The translations under genes and the position numbers were made by a program. From the NCBI GenBank assembly GCA_009760855.2, contig WPIO01000112.1:1049501-1113500 (forward strand): a stretch of 64,000 nt of DNA. Reading direction: 5' to 3'. The DNA is from Cristatella mucedo (Eukaryota > Bryozoa > Phylactolaemata > Cristatellidae). This document shows, in pieces, positions 36,140 to 47,861 of this stretch. The notes beneath the pieces are model-generated. The model saw only the letters and a program-made list of their open reading frames with translations. It was not told where the DNA came from and ran no database searches. Within the stretch, counting starts at the first letter, position 1. Each line of letters begins with the position of its first letter.

Positions 36140-37640
36140 AGTGGCAGACCAGCTGAACCTTGCTAGTAAGTTCCAGTCTGGCTTTAGAGCTAATCATTCC
36201 ATAGAGTCAGCACTGCTTCGGGTGTACAACGACCTACGTAGGAATGCAGATTATCTAGGTAGAGTATCTCTGCTTGTTTTTCTCGATCGTTCGGCAGTTT
36301 TTGATGCTATCGATCACCAAGTCCTTCTTGAGCGCCTCTCGTCCCGCCTCGAAATTACTGGCACTGCATTGCAATGGTTCAGGTCCTATCTCAGTGGGAG
36401 ACTCCAGAGTATTGATGTTAATGGACAAAGATCATCAAAGGAACCTCTAAAATATGGGGTACCTCAGGGCTCCGAGCTTGGTTCTGTTCTTTTCACGGTT
36501 TATAATCTTCTTGCCGATGTGATTGCCAAGCACAATATAGGTTTTCACTTCTGTGCAGATGACACCCAGTTGCACCTTTGCTTTGATCCTTCCAAGCCTT
36601 GGAGCACGTCGAATTCTCTCAACTCCCTTGCTGCATGTATTGATGACATCCGCACATGGATGGCAGCAAACTTTCTTAAATTGAATGATGACAAAACCAA
36701 CTCACTCGTTATGGGCAAACAAAGTGTGATTCAGAAATTGGAAATCCCAACGCTCAAATCGGCTAAAATCCAGCATGTACCTTGTTGAATCAGCACGAAG
36801 TATAGGTGTCATGTTCCAAAGTGACCTTTCATTAGACGACCACATCAGCTCCACAATCAAGTCTGCCTACTTTCAGCTACTTTAGCTACATAACATTGCT
36901 CAAATTTGGGCTTGTGTAGACAGGAATACAGCATCTAAGTTGGTCTGTGCATTTGTGACATCCTGTCTTGACTTGAATAACGCACTGCTTGCTGGTCTAC
37001 CGGCCTGTGCACTCAGGAGCTTACAGCGGATGCAAACCTCTGCAGCTAGTCTTGTCTGTCGTGAGCGTTACAGTTGCTACATCACACCAGTTCTCGCAGA
37101 CCTACACCAGCTACTAGTCCAGCAACGCACGACTTCAAGGTTTTGTCACTCACTTTTAGGTCGCTTCATTCTTTGGCTCCAGCCTACCTATCACATCTAC
37201 TCCCCCACCAGGCTAAGCATCGTCCCACCCGCTTTCTGGAATCTAACTATTTACCTTTACCTCGTACAAACCTCAAATCAGTTGGAGACCGTACATTTAG
37301 TTCGTTTGTTCCCAAAGCCTGGAAGTCGCTCCCAACTTGCATCGCGACGTCCCCTGACTTGACAACACTTCAAAAGAAAATTAGAAACGAACCTATTTAG
37401 GACAGCATTTAGTGGGTCCCTGTGATTCGTACTTCATGTGCTTATTCATCCTTGCACTGTCCATGCTGCCACTAACCACACTTGCATGCTGACCCTGTGC
37501 ATGTGACCCCTAACCATGTTACTCATGTTTTTTATTGAGCACACTACCACTAACCATTCGATCGTGCTTACTTTGCTGCAATTGTAAAGCACCTAGAAAG
37601 AGAGTGAGTTCCCCGATGGTGCTTTAACAAGTGTGTTTTT
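36140..37640 (+). mobile_element. LINE-A copy with much of the reverse transcriptase domain
   Basis: The longest plus-strand LINE-A. An open frame at 36141-36788 contains RT palm motifs: SGFRANHSIESALLRV, LVFLDRSAVFDAIDH (equivalent of LLDLSAAFDTIDH), the GVPQGSELGSVLF block, and FHFCADD in place of FHFYADD. The YADD tyrosine is replaced by cysteine and DLSAAFD is altered to DRSAVFD, so the enzyme was probably dead even before its frameshifts. The C-terminus continues in broken frames to about 37400. The 3' UTR and tail end near 37640. No endonuclease domain is present (5' truncated). Confidence 0.93.
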
Positions 37641-38324
37641 AATTGTTGTTATAATAGGTTAAGCCAAGTGGTAGGTAGTGGTAGTGGTGGTGGTAGTGGT
37701 AGTAGTAGGTGGCACCAACACTCCTGTCTCTGTCTTCCGAGTTCTGAGACTATGGCAATGCGATTTTAAAGAGAACAGAACCCAGGAATTCAAAGCATAG
37801 GGTTAGCATCATGTGCAGTGAACAGCAGAATGACTGGGCATGCTGCCTCTATCACCCTGCTCTCATAGCAACCGAACAATCCATCTAAGGAGGCCTCCCG
37901 CCCAGCTACTACTGCCCTCCAGAGCTCAGCTTCTCTAGACTGCATACATACTATTCTTTTTCTGAGATTCCCAGATTTGCCACTGCCCTGCACAATTGAC
38001 GTCCTCAAAATGTCCCTAGTCACCTCAGGTCTTATTCCCACATCCTTCAAAGAAGCTGTTTTTAGGCCATTCTTCTGAGTAGTTGCCACCGTACCGGGAG
38101 AACTCGTCTGTCTGTTGCAATTTAAACTAAGCATTCTTGGCACAAGTAAACCACTTCTCGCAGGTGCCACACCTGCGCTGGCACCTCAGCAAGAAGCTCA
38201 ATCGACATCGACAGATGACATTCAGTAACTTGTAGGCACAACCTTCTCTAGCCGAACATATCCGAACTGCTTCCCAAAGCTGGCTGCTGCTGGGAATCCC
38301 TTCGCTCTTCCGACTCGAGTCGTT
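37641..38324 (+). mobile_element. Region with a short LINE RT remnant
   Basis: A (GGT AGT)n simple repeat lies at about 37675-37710. Around 37990-38080 the plus strand reads SLVTSGLIPTSFKEAVFRP, typical of the segment just upstream of the CR1/L2 RT palm. The rest is unassigned. Confidence 0.45.
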
Positions 38325-38614
38325 TAGCTATTGCCTACTTCAAATCCTGAAGAGTCCTTTAGAGCCTTAAGTTCGTGTGCTCTCCTCAATGCCTGGAGCT
38401 CACTCCCCACTGAACGTAGCAACATCCCCGGACTTAATCTTTAAAAAAAAGAGCTAACATTACACCTGCTCGAAACAGCATTCGCTGGGTCCTTGTAAGT
38501 TGTCCTTTGTGTGCCTCTGTGCGCGGACGTTGTACATGCTATTGCCTACTACATTTACATGCTTTGTTTACGGCACATGCAACGTGCCTAGCGAAGAAAT
38601 TTAGCTCTCTGGGG
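38325..38614 (+). mobile_element. Diverged LINE-A 3' part
   Basis: 'ctcaaatcc' type and 'gcctggagctcactcccc' segments plus 'tttagctctctgggggtgct' follow the LINE-A C-terminus, 3' UTR and tail order, with heavy divergence. Confidence 0.6.
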
Positions 38615-39354
38615 GTGCTAGCCCTAAGAATTAAATCCCTTTCTAGGCGCTTTACATATACTGGGAAGGAGAGATATCCCCATGGTTACTGATAGCCCGC
38701 ACAATCGCAGCACAAGCGCAGGCGCTCGCACACGAGGCACATCACTCGGACTGTGAAAATGCTGTAGGGAGGGGTGTAGGTTTTAGCTTCCCGTTGTCTA
38801 GTCAGGGCATGGATGCCGTGAAGAAGTCGGGAGTGAGTTCCAGGCTTTGGGAGCATACGAGCTGTATAGAGGCACGGCCAAGCGACTTCAGTCAAATGAG
38901 GGAATGGGGCGATGTAAAAACTGAGAGTATGTAGGCAGGAGCGAGAGAAAAATGGCTTGACCAAAAAGTGAGTGGCAGAACTTTGAACACTGCTTGCCTG
39001 AAAGCAGGTGCAGGTCGGTGAGAAGTTGTTGGTTGCAAAGGGAGGAAGTCGTTGGAGCATTGAACTACAGATATCTAGTCTGTATGCCACAAATCAATGA
39101 CCGATTAAAAGTGTGGTATCCTTAGTAGGCACAAATTTTTGATGGTAGACTTGACCGTCGAGCTAATGTGGCCGTGTAGTTGCGGGAAGTTTGGAACAAG
39201 ACACCCAATGTGCATTCAGCCGCTACAGAAGATATGCTCGTCGAGCCAATTTGAGAGTTAGGTTTTCAAAATTCCGAGCAACACCAAGTTCACCCATAAC
39301 TAGCAAGTTGGTTTTATCGTCATTTAACTTGAGAAAGTTAGCTGCCATCCAAGT
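38615..39354 (-). mobile_element. LINE-A copy, antisense, diverged
   Basis: It runs from the antisense tail 'ttctaggcgctttacata' through 'gtcgggagtgagttccagg' to 'gcaagttggttttatcgtc' (the NDDKTNLLV region) at about 39330. Frames are broken and it is an old copy. Confidence 0.8.
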
Positions 39355-39950
39355 GTAATAATAGTAATAATAATATATTTGTATGGCACTCTCAGAAAAC
39401 TAAATCTCATACTAGGCACTTTACAGATGCTGTACAGAAAGCATGACCAAATGATTAGCGGTAATGTTAGCAATTTCATCAAGCATAGCATTGTTAGACA
39501 TGTGACATGCGCACATGGTCCACAGATAAATAAGATCAGTGGCAGCAGGCACAGAGTCAGCAAGCATAAGCATACAAAGGAAGAATCACAAGGACCCAAC
39601 AAAAGCTGTATTAAACAGATGTGTTTCAAGCTTCTTTTTAAATGTAGTCATGTCAGGGGATGTCGTGACGTCAGTAGGCAGTAAGTTCGAGACTTTGGGA
39701 GCACGTGAACTAAAAGCACTGTCTCCAAAGGATTTGAGGTTCGTATGAGGTATACTAAACGATTGGAGTTGGGCCAGCAGAAAGCACTATACTGGACCTG
39801 GTGGGGGAGTAGTTTTAGTAGGTAGACTTGAGCCAGAGAATGAAGGGACCGAAAAAGTAAGTGACATTAGTGTGAAGTCGATAGGTTGCTTGACTGGAAG
39901 TCAGTGCAGTTCGGCATGAAATGGTGCTGTGCGGCGATTTCGACACTCGT
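39355..39950 (-). mobile_element. LINE-A copy, antisense, 5' truncated
   Basis: An (AAT)n tail followed by 'tggcactctcagaaaac', the 3' UTR and the C-terminus up to the HWLPVKQ equivalent near 39900. It directly abuts the previous copy, suggesting insertion at or near its 5' end. Confidence 0.8.
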
Positions 39951-40244
39951 GACTGAGTATCAGCAACATATGATGCAAGGGAGTAAGGACAGATCCGAAT
40001 GCTGGAAGAAGACATGCAGGACGGATCAAAGAACAGCCACGGCTGTTCATCTGCATACAAATTGAAGCATAAATCGTACTTCGCGATTACATCGCCAAGA
40101 GGAGGGGCACAGGTCTGTTCGATGGCCTTGAACCACGCACAGATCCTCGGGGATCAAAGCCTAAACCTTAAAAGCTTAAACTGGTGCTCGGCGACATTTA
40201 AGCTCCGAGATCTCCCACCGAGATAGAGCATAAATGTAATGGAA
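39951..40244. other. Unassigned, LINE-like in part
   Basis: 'catctgcatacaaattgaagc' and 'tcgcgattacatcgcc' look like the antisense of the YADD/VIAKH region of a LINE, suggesting a third diverged copy. The signal is weak. Confidence 0.35.
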
Positions 40245-40744
40245 TGTTTATCTATTTGTAGCTCCACAAAGTCATAAGAACTAATTGGGCGTCATGCTGG
40301 AAAGGTTTCCATAGCGAACTCAAAGCCTAAGCGACTTCCGATGGGCATACGGTCGCCCACAGACTTCATATCGCGAAACAAAGAAAACGCGAAATGCAAC
40401 CCGAGTCAGAGGGCAGTAGTGTGGAAACCTAAACTCAGAACAGCAGGGGAGGACGTGCCACAGTCGGCAGCAGGAGAGTAGATGCCGTTTCGTAAGAACT
40501 GTGGAGTTACACACAGTAGGGCTTCTATCGTTGACAGTCTTTAAGCATAGGAATGGACCAGCTAAACTTTGTTCAATAAAGAACCCGAGGGAACGAGACG
40601 GCTGAAACTGGTGCAGCAGTTCAGCCAGGCATGACGAAGTTAAGATAAAGTGGGCCTAGTAGGTCAGAATAGGAATTTTGTTCTTTGATCCATTGATCTA
40701 GCGAGAGCCGTTGCCGCAGTTCCTTCAGCTTCGAAGGAGGCTGA
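40245..40744 (-). mobile_element. LINE-B copy, antisense (first part)
   Basis: Aligns with the intron-1 LINE-B: 'gtagctccacaaag', 'agaacagcaggggaggac', then 'ctggtgcagcagttcagcc', the antisense of LAELLHQFQP. It continues after a gap at 41285. Confidence 0.8.
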
Positions 40745-41284
40745 GCCAGGAGGTGGATTTGTTGAATAACCTTGCAGCCATTTACTCCATTACAGAGGCT
40801 GCAGAGGCCAGAGTGCCTGAGGCTATTTAGCCCCTTTCAATTGTGTTCCGCGTAACGAATTGTATAGTGAACTTTAAACTGGTCGCACTTGGAAGAATAC
40901 GCCGTCGCGTTTGTGCAGTGCACCCAGCTGGCTCGTTGCTATTTCGGCGCTCTGCTCGTACTGTCGCCAGCTCTGCTTGCTATTTTTTTGTAAATACAAT
41001 ATGCATGCAATCTTACTGCTGATGCTGCAGGGATGATAATTGCTCGAGTGATCCTGCAGTCTTGAGAAAGACCGTGCATTATTTGCTGTTTGCCAGCAAA
41101 AACTGCCATTCGTCTGGTTGACTTGCATATGTCATGCTCTGCCGTGTATTCAGCATGACAATACAGTGTAACTTGACTTATGACTACGTGTTTCGTATCG
41201 ACAGCCAGATGAATTAACTCAGGACCAGCATAGTGGCCTCTCGGTCCGGTGCAAGGTGCTATACAATATGCTCTACCAGCCTTT
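40745..41284. other. About 540-bp insert within the LINE-B copy, unidentified
   Basis: Compared with the intron-1 LINE-B, which is continuous here, this block is extra sequence. No terminal repeats, tRNA-like boxes or coding motif were recognised. Confidence 0.5.
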
Positions 41285-41480
41285 GATTAGTGAGCGGTCA
41301 TAAGGAGCTTGAAGCTTCTTTTCGATAGCCTAGCCAAAACTGAATTGCCGCTGTCCACCCTAGCCAGAACCTGGGAGCTAGTAAGAACTTTAGCCAGCCA
41401 CACTAGTAGACAGTTTCTAATGTTAGACAGGGATTGGACGTGTTGGCTAATTTTGAAAGCGGTCTTCTTCGTGTAGCTTT
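41285..41480 (-). mobile_element. LINE-B copy, antisense (second part)
   Basis: 'tagcctagccaaaactgaatt' matches the intron-1 LINE-B 'tagcccagccaaaacagaatt', and 'gattggacgtgttggcta' matches 'gatcagacatgatggcta'. It continues the copy begun at 40245. Confidence 0.75.
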
Positions 41481-41937
41481 CAAACTGAAAATGGTTATTG
41501 TATGGGTACGCCTAAATTCCGTGCATACAATGGCAGCCGCACTGTATTATTACCAATTAGAAGGAGCAAAACCTCGAAGTCCAACGGCAAACTTAGGTTG
41601 GCCGATGGGTAAACCATTCTAGCACTGTGCTATTGATACCCAGGCAAGACGGGAGCCCCTTAGGAAGGAATTAGTGATCAGTGGTTTCAATCGCTGCCTA
41701 GAGATCCACCAGGAATTAACGGGAATGTCAAGAAAATACTTCTAAAATTTGTCCGACAATCGGATGTGTTTTTAGGGTACATTTCGAAAGACAAATGTGT
41801 CAGAACTGGTATTGGCACAAATTTCGACGACTTTCGCGTGAAAGAAAAAATGGTTATGCAAGCCACGTCTATGCCGGATATAAACCAGAAGCAATCAATT
41901 TACAAATAAAAAATCAACCAATCTCTGCATCATATGC
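41481..41937. other. Unassigned, possible LINE RT remnant near 41640-41700
   Basis: 'gatcagtggtttcaatcgctgcc' resembles the antisense of the AFDTIDH coding region. Nothing else was recognised. Confidence 0.35.
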
Positions 41938-42185
41938 GGCTTGTATCCACATCACACCACTTCTCGCCGACCTGCACTGGCTACCAGTCAAGCAACCGAT
42001 CGACTTCAAGGTTTTGTTGCTCACTTTTAGGTCACTTCATTCTTTGGCTCCAGCCTATCTCTCAGATGTATTCGCCCACCAGGCCAAGCATTGTACCACC
42101 CGCTTTTCGGAATCCAACAGTTTACCAATACCTCGTACAAACCTAAAATCCTTTGGAGACCATGCATTTAGTTCGTATGCTCCTA
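41938..42185 (+). mobile_element. LINE-A C-terminal fragment
   Basis: Encodes HITPLLADLHWLPVKQPIDF through FGDHAFSSYAP in one frame and is cut off at the next LINE-A, whose AAT tail begins at 42186. Confidence 0.88.
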
Positions 42186-43580
42186 ATACTAATAATAATA
42201 ATGCACTTGATAAAGCGCCCTCAGAGAACTCAATCTCTCTCTCTCTCTCTCTCTAGGCGCTTTACATTTGCTGCAAAGAGAAATGCAATTGAATGGTGAG
42301 TAATATCATACTTGATAAACAAACAAAATTAATAACATGGTTAGGGGTGACATGCACAGGGTCAGCATGCAAATGTGGTTAGTGGCAGCCTGCACAGTGT
42401 CAGCACGCATAAGCACATGAAAGACGAATCAAAGGGACCCACTAAATGCTGTCAACAATAGGTGTGGTTTTAGGTTCTTTTTAAATGTGGTCAAGTCAGG
42501 GTATGTTCTGACGCAGGTCGGGAGGGAGTTCCAGGCTTTGGGAGCATATGAACTAAATGTACGGTCTCCAAAAGATTTTAGGTTTGTACGAGGTATTTGT
42601 AGACTGTTGGATTCCGAAAAGCCGGTGGTATGATGCTTGGCCTAGTGGGCGAGTACATCTGAGAGATAGGCTGGAGCCAAAGAATGAAGTGACCTAAAAG
42701 TGAGCGACCAAACCTTGAAGTCAATCCGTTGCTTCACTGGTAGCCAGTGCAGGTCGGTGAGAAGTGGTGTGATGTGGCAACTGCGACATTCATGACAGAC
42801 AAGCCTAGCTGCGGAGTTCTGCACCAGCTACAATCGCCTGGTCGCACATGCTGGTAGGCCAGTAAGCAGTGAGTTGCAGAAGTCGAGACAGGATGTCACA
42901 AATGCATGGACAAACTTGGACGTGGTATCCTTATCTAAACAAGCCCGAATTTTAGCAATGTTATGAAGCTGAAAATAGGCAGATTTGACTGTGGAGCTGA
43001 TATGGGCGTCTAACGAGAGGTCACTTTGGAATATGACACCTAGATTTCGAGCTGATTCAACTGGAGATATGCTGGCAGAGCCAATTTTGAGAGTCAGCCT
43101 TTCCAATTTCTGAATCACACTGGTTTTGCCCATAACTAGTAAGTTAGTTTTATCATCTTTTAGTTTTTAGAAAATTTGCTGCTATCCATGTGCGGATGTC
43201 ATCAATAAATACAGCAAGTGAGTTGAGAGTTTGAGGTGCTCGAAGGCTGGGAGGGATCAAAGCAAAGGTACAACTGAGTGTCATCCGCATAGAAGTGAAA
43301 GCCTAGATTGTGCTTGGCAATCACATCAGCAAGAGGGAGAGTATAAACCGTGAAAAGAACCGGACCTAGCAGTGAGCCCTGAGGTAGCCCATATTTCAGA
43401 GGTACCTCAGATGATCTTTGTCCATTCACGTCAATACTCTGGAGTCCCCCACTGAGATAGGACCTGAACCACTGCAGAGCAGTGCCAGTGATGCCCAGGC
43501 GAGATGAGAAGCGCTCTAGAAGAACTTTGTGATCAATGGTATCAAAAGCTGCCGAAAGATCGAGTAAAACAAGCACTACT
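42186..43580 (-). mobile_element. LINE-A copy with intact RT catalytic motif, antisense
   Basis: This antisense copy runs from its tail at 42190 to the RT domain. Three minus-strand frames carry, in order, AAFDTIDHKVLLERFSSRLG, YGLPQGSLLGPVLFTVY and FHFYADDTQLYLCFDP (43202-43580), then NLGVIFQSDLSLDAHISS (42828-43133) and the HWLPVKQRIDFKV end (42642-42824). The catalytic YADD is intact. Frame breaks between the pieces and the missing N-terminus (endonuclease) make it non-autonomous. The 3' region holds a (CT)n expansion at 42233-42254. Confidence 0.92.
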
Positions 43581-43914
43581 ACTATTATTATTATTATTAT
43601 CCCAACTTTTCGAACCTTAGGTAGATCGCGATACACGCTTGGAGCTTGTTGAGGTGCATTCTTGTGACTTTTATACAGCTTTATTTCCAGGGTCGGTCGG
43701 TACCTTGTAAATTCCATAACTTGACTAATCCTTTAGGTATCGGAGTGAACTTTGAAATGCGAGTTGAACTCTGCTTGTTTCAAATGAAGCAAGAAAGATT
43801 TCTGATTTTGGTTGGAGTGATTTTGCTTTATACGTCATCAAACGTCCTGGAGCTTCATTTTCCGTAATCTTGGACATATAGAGCAAACTGCATGCAGCCA
43901 AAATCAAACATTGT
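43581..43914. other. Unassigned spacer
   Basis: Begins with an (ATT)n microsatellite at 43575-43600. No coding or repeat signal was otherwise recognised. Confidence 0.4.
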
Positions 43915-44800
43915 TATAATAATAAGAATACATTTAATATAGTGCCCTCAGAGAAACTTCTTTCTAGGCATTTTAGACTTGCTGCAAATGAAGCACGATC
44001 AAATGGTTAGTGGTAGAATGCTCAATAAACAACAAGAATAACATCATTAGGGGTGATATGCACAGGGTCAGCATGCAAGCGTGGTTAGTGTCTGCATGCA
44101 CAGTGTCAGAACATATAAGCATATAAAGGACGAATCATATGGTACCACTAAATAGCGTGACAAATATATACTTTTTAATTTCTTTTTAAATGTGTACAAG
44201 TCAGGAGAAGTGACACAAGTCGGGAGTGAGTTCCAGGCTTTGGGAGCATACAAACTAAAGGCACAGTCTCCCAAGGATTTGAGATTTGTACGAGGAATGT
44301 GTAAACAGTTAGATTTCGAAAAGCGGGTGGGACGATGCTTAGCCTGGTGGGACAGTAGATCTGAGGGATAGGCTGGAGCCAAAGAATGAAGGGACCTAAA
44401 GGTGATAGGAAAAATCTTGAAGTCGATGCATTGCTTGACAGGTAGCCAGTGCAGGTCGGCGAGAAGTGGTGTGATGTGGCACCTGTGACGCTCACGACAG
44501 ACAAGCCTATATGCACAGTTTTGCACCAGCTATAAGCTCCCGAGTGCACAGGCCGGTAGACCAGCAAGCAGTAAGTTAAATATGTCAAGACAGGATGTCA
44601 CAAATGCATGAACCAACTTAAATGTGGTATCCTTATCTAAACAAGCCCGAATTTTAGCAATGCTATGTATCTGAAAGTAGGCAGACTTGATTGTGGAGCT
44701 GATGTGGTCGTCTAATGAAAGGTCACTTTGGAACATGACACCTAGATTTCGTGTAGATTCCACAGGGCGTATGGTGACAGAGCCGATTGTGAATGTACCT
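43915..44800 (-). mobile_element. LINE-A copy, antisense, 5' truncated
   Basis: A tail at 43915-43985, the 3' UTR, then the C-terminus in one fairly long frame (44068-44526: HITPLLADLHWLPVKQCIDF through KAWNSLPTC), and NLGVMFQSDLSLDDHISS at 44700. The frame breaks once near 44525. Confidence 0.9.
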
Positions 44801-45682
44801 AATAATACGCAGTCAAACTAGCCATAAACAGAGTCACTGCAACTTAATCAGTGGCCCTGAGATGGCCGCTGTACACTTGCATAACTTTGTGGAGTGGGGG
44901 GAGTCTAGAGGGCTAGAGTAGTAATCTATGACTAGATGGTGAGCAGTTCAGTGCTGGCAGGCTCGATGCTGGACTTTGGAAGAAAGGAGCAAAGAGCGGA
45001 AGGCGAAGAGCGGACTTTAAGGGACTTTACACTTAAGGGGAAGATCTGGCAGACTCTCTGATCCAGTCTATCCTGCAGACAAAGAAGCTAGACCAGCGTT
45101 CTACCGGATCGTCGAAAGAGTTGCCAGTTAAGATGCTGACCTGAGAGCCGAAAAGGAGCCGGTTATCGATCGACATAAGCATTTTTGGAGCCTGTGACTC
45201 CTCCTTGGCTTTTACTGAGGCTAGACCACGAAGCCGTGGCCTCTGAAGAATTGATAAGACCTCGTCGCGGTCCAAACTTTCCAGTTTATGGATAGTTTTT
45301 TAACATTTTCATTAATTCTGAGAGTGTGATGAATTATTCAAGACATTGAAATTCGTTTCAATCAAGCCAACATTGACCGGAAATCGGCTGGGCGATGCTC
45401 CAGTAATTTCCCGGCTACAATCTAGTGCCCTAGTGCGTACTCCCAAAGAATCGCGGGTACACGAAATCCAATGAAACGTCGAAGACCGTGCATACTACTT
45501 AGAGAATTTTGTTGACACACGGTTAGAGAGTTTTTTATAATGCGATTTGAAGCCAGTGTATAGGATGCCGTGACCTTCGTGCCCCCTCATGTCAGTCAGC
45601 CGACCAGCACGTCAGCCGACTTGTATGTCAGCTGACTTGGTACGTTTAAGAACATGGTAGCTCTTCTGAATTGTCTTGAATA
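44801..45682 (-). mobile_element. Mostly unassigned; LINE-like block near 45010-45300
   Basis: 'atcgtcgaaagagttgccag' and flanking bases resemble the antisense segment just N-terminal to the RT domain seen again at 53.9 and 54.6 kb ('cgagaagcgatcagctagatc'). Assignment to a LINE is tentative. Confidence 0.35.
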
Positions 45683-45832
45683 AATATAATTCATTTGTAT
45701 AGCGCCTTAAGATAACTTCATCTCTATTCACGTGCTTCGCATATGCCTCGGGGCTCTAGCCCACGACCTCAGCAAGACCTTGGTTGGGGCGAGCACCTTA
45801 GCCTGGACCAAACCAGCTCATCGTTGTTAAAG
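45683..45832 (-). mobile_element. SINE-2 copy (tRNA head with LINE tail), antisense
   Basis: Read on the minus strand: an A-box region 'ggtccaggctaaggtgctcg', a B-box 'gggctagagcccc' with conserved flank 'gaggtcgtgggct', a short linker, then 'gaatagagatgaag' and a LINE-type tail ending 'gcgctatacaaatgaatt'. This copy and the one at 62238 define the family. The tail is shared with LINE-A and LINE-B. Confidence 0.82.
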
Positions 45833-46089
45833 CTTATGAATATGACTTCTGTTCTGATTCGCAGTGACGTAACTTTTCACGTGTTTGGAAAGTCTGCCTG
45901 GGCGCGTATCGACAGTTTCGAGATCTGCTTGAGATCCTCCAGGGCAACTCACAAACTATCTAAAGGCATACAAGACATAAATTACTACGAGGCGAGGATG
46001 AGCCTGAAAGTCACAGTGGCAATTGCTTGTGCAATGGTGCTGGTGTAGGTTAGATTATGGAAAATGTAATTCCATAGTCTGTGGCCAAT
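45833..46089. other. Unassigned spacer
   Basis: No recognised element or conserved frame. Confidence 0.4.
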
Positions 46090-46495
46090 GCAGCATACAA
46101 TCAGCAGCCGCGTAGAGACACTAGAACGAGGTGTAGCAGACCAAACGAACCCTTACACTGAAAATTCAAACCTTGCAATCAAGTCCCAGTCTGATTTTAG
46201 AGCTAAGCACTCCACAGAGTCAGTGTTGCTCCAGGTCTATACTGACCTTATCAAGAATGCAGACTCAGGTAAAGTCTGTCTGCTTGTTTTGTTTGATCTT
46301 TCGGAAGCGTTTGATACTATTCATCACCAAGTCCTTATCGAGCGCCTCTCAGTTCCCATGGGCGTCACTGGTACTGCACTACAATGGTACATATCATATC
46401 TCAGTCGTAGACTCTAGAGTATTAATGGAAACGGAAAAAATCTGTTGAACCACTGAAGTACAGGGGTAACTCGGGACTTTGTGCTCAGTCTGCTT
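46090..46495 (+). mobile_element. LINE-A copy, first part (RT N-terminal half)
   Basis: Encodes SDFRAKHSTESVLLQVY, LLVLFDLSEAFDTIHHQVLI and VTGTALQWYISYLS. It is cut at 46495 by an antisense LINE-A and continues at 47156 with LADAIAKRNLDFHFYANDTQ. YADD is altered to YAND, a change in a catalytic aspartate, so this copy is dead. Confidence 0.88.
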
Positions 46496-47155
46496 AATAT
46501 TAATAATAACAGTAATGTACTTGATAAAGCGCCCTCAGAGAACTTAATCTCTTTCTAGGCGCTTTACATTTCCTGCAAAGGGAAATGCAATTGAATGGTA
46601 AGTAAAATCATGCTTGAAAAACAAACAAAATGAATAACATGGTTAGGGGTAACATGCACAGGGTCAGCATGCAAATGTGGTTAGTGGCAGCATGCACAGT
46701 GTCAGCACGCATAAGCACGTGAAGGACGAATCACAGGGATCCACTAAATGCTGTCCTAAATAGGTGTTTGTAAGTTCCTTTTAAATGTGGTCAGGTCAGG
46801 GGATGTTCTGACGCAGGTCGGGAGGGAGTTCCGGGCTTTGGGAGCATACGAACTAAATGCACGGTCTCCAAAAGATTTAAGGTTTGTACGAGGTATTTGT
46901 AGACTGTTGGATTCCGAAAAGCGGGTGGTACGATGCTTGGCCTGATGGGGGAGTATGTCGGAGAGATAGGCTGGAGCCATAGAATGAAGGGACCTAAAAG
47001 TGAGCGACAAAACCTTGAATTCAATCCGTTGCTTGACTGGTAGCCAGTGCAGGTCGGCGAGAAGTGGAGTAATGTGGCAACTGCGCCGCTCACGACAGAC
47101 AAGCCTAGCTGCAGAGTTTTGCACCAGCTGCAATCGCCTGATCGCACATGCTGGT
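46496..47155 (-). mobile_element. LINE-A copy nested in another LINE-A, antisense
   Basis: A 5'-truncated 660-bp copy with its own tail (46496-46575), 3' UTR and one clean frame (46756-47150: LVQNSAARLVCRERRSCHIT through KRNLQTPI). Possible 3-bp target duplication CTT at 46493-46495 and 47156-47158. The open frame suggests it is younger than its host. Confidence 0.9.
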
Positions 47156-47861
47156 CTTTTAACAAGGTATGCCCTCCCTCTCGCCGACGCGATCGCCAAG
47201 CGAAATTTAGACTTTCACTTCTATGCTAATGACACACAGCTGTACATATACTTTGATCGCTCCCAGCCTTCCAGCACCTCAGACTCTCTCAACTCCCTTG
47301 CAGCATGTTTTGCTGACATTCACACATGGATGGCAGCAAACTTTTTTCAGATTGAATGACGACACAGCCAACTTACTAGTTATGGGAAAACCAAGTATGA
47401 TTAAGAAATTTGAAAGCTTAACGCTCAAAATTGGCTCTGCCAGCTTGTCTCCTGCTGCATCTGCATGCATTCTAGGTGTCCTGTTTGAAAGTGACTTTGC
47501 ACTAGAAGACCACATTAGCTCCATAGTCAAGTGTCCTACTTTCAGCTACATAATATAGGTACAATTCAGGCTTTGTTAGACAGGGATAATGCATCTAAAT
47601 TGGTCCACGCATCTGTGACATCCCATCTTGACTTCTGTAACTCACTGCTTGCTGGTTCTACCTGTGGTCTACTGGTGCACTCAGGTGCTTACAGTTGGTG
47701 CAAAACTGTGCGGCCAGGCTTGTCTGCCGTGAGAAGCATAGTCGATACATCACACCGTTTCTCCCCGATCTGCACTAGCTTCAAATCAAGCAGTGCATCG
47801 ACATTTTGGTTTATTCACCAACTTGTAGATCCCTTCATTCTCTTGCTCCAGCTTACGTATA
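47156..47861 (+). mobile_element. LINE-A copy, second part of the interrupted element
   Basis: Resumes with LPLADAIAKRNLDFHFYAND, then SSTSDSLNSLAACFADI and LVMGKPSMIKKFESLTLKIG, and runs in broken frames to about 47860, where another antisense LINE-A tail begins. Confidence 0.88.

Noticed and set aside
37790-38170. 126-codon minus-strand frame as a host gene
   Set aside because: The opposite strand carries a LINE RT fragment (SLVTSGLIPTSFKEAVF), so this frame is its shadow.
42186-43580. Active LINE encoding a complete reverse transcriptase
   Set aside because: YADD is intact, but the frame is broken into at least three pieces and the endonuclease part is absent.
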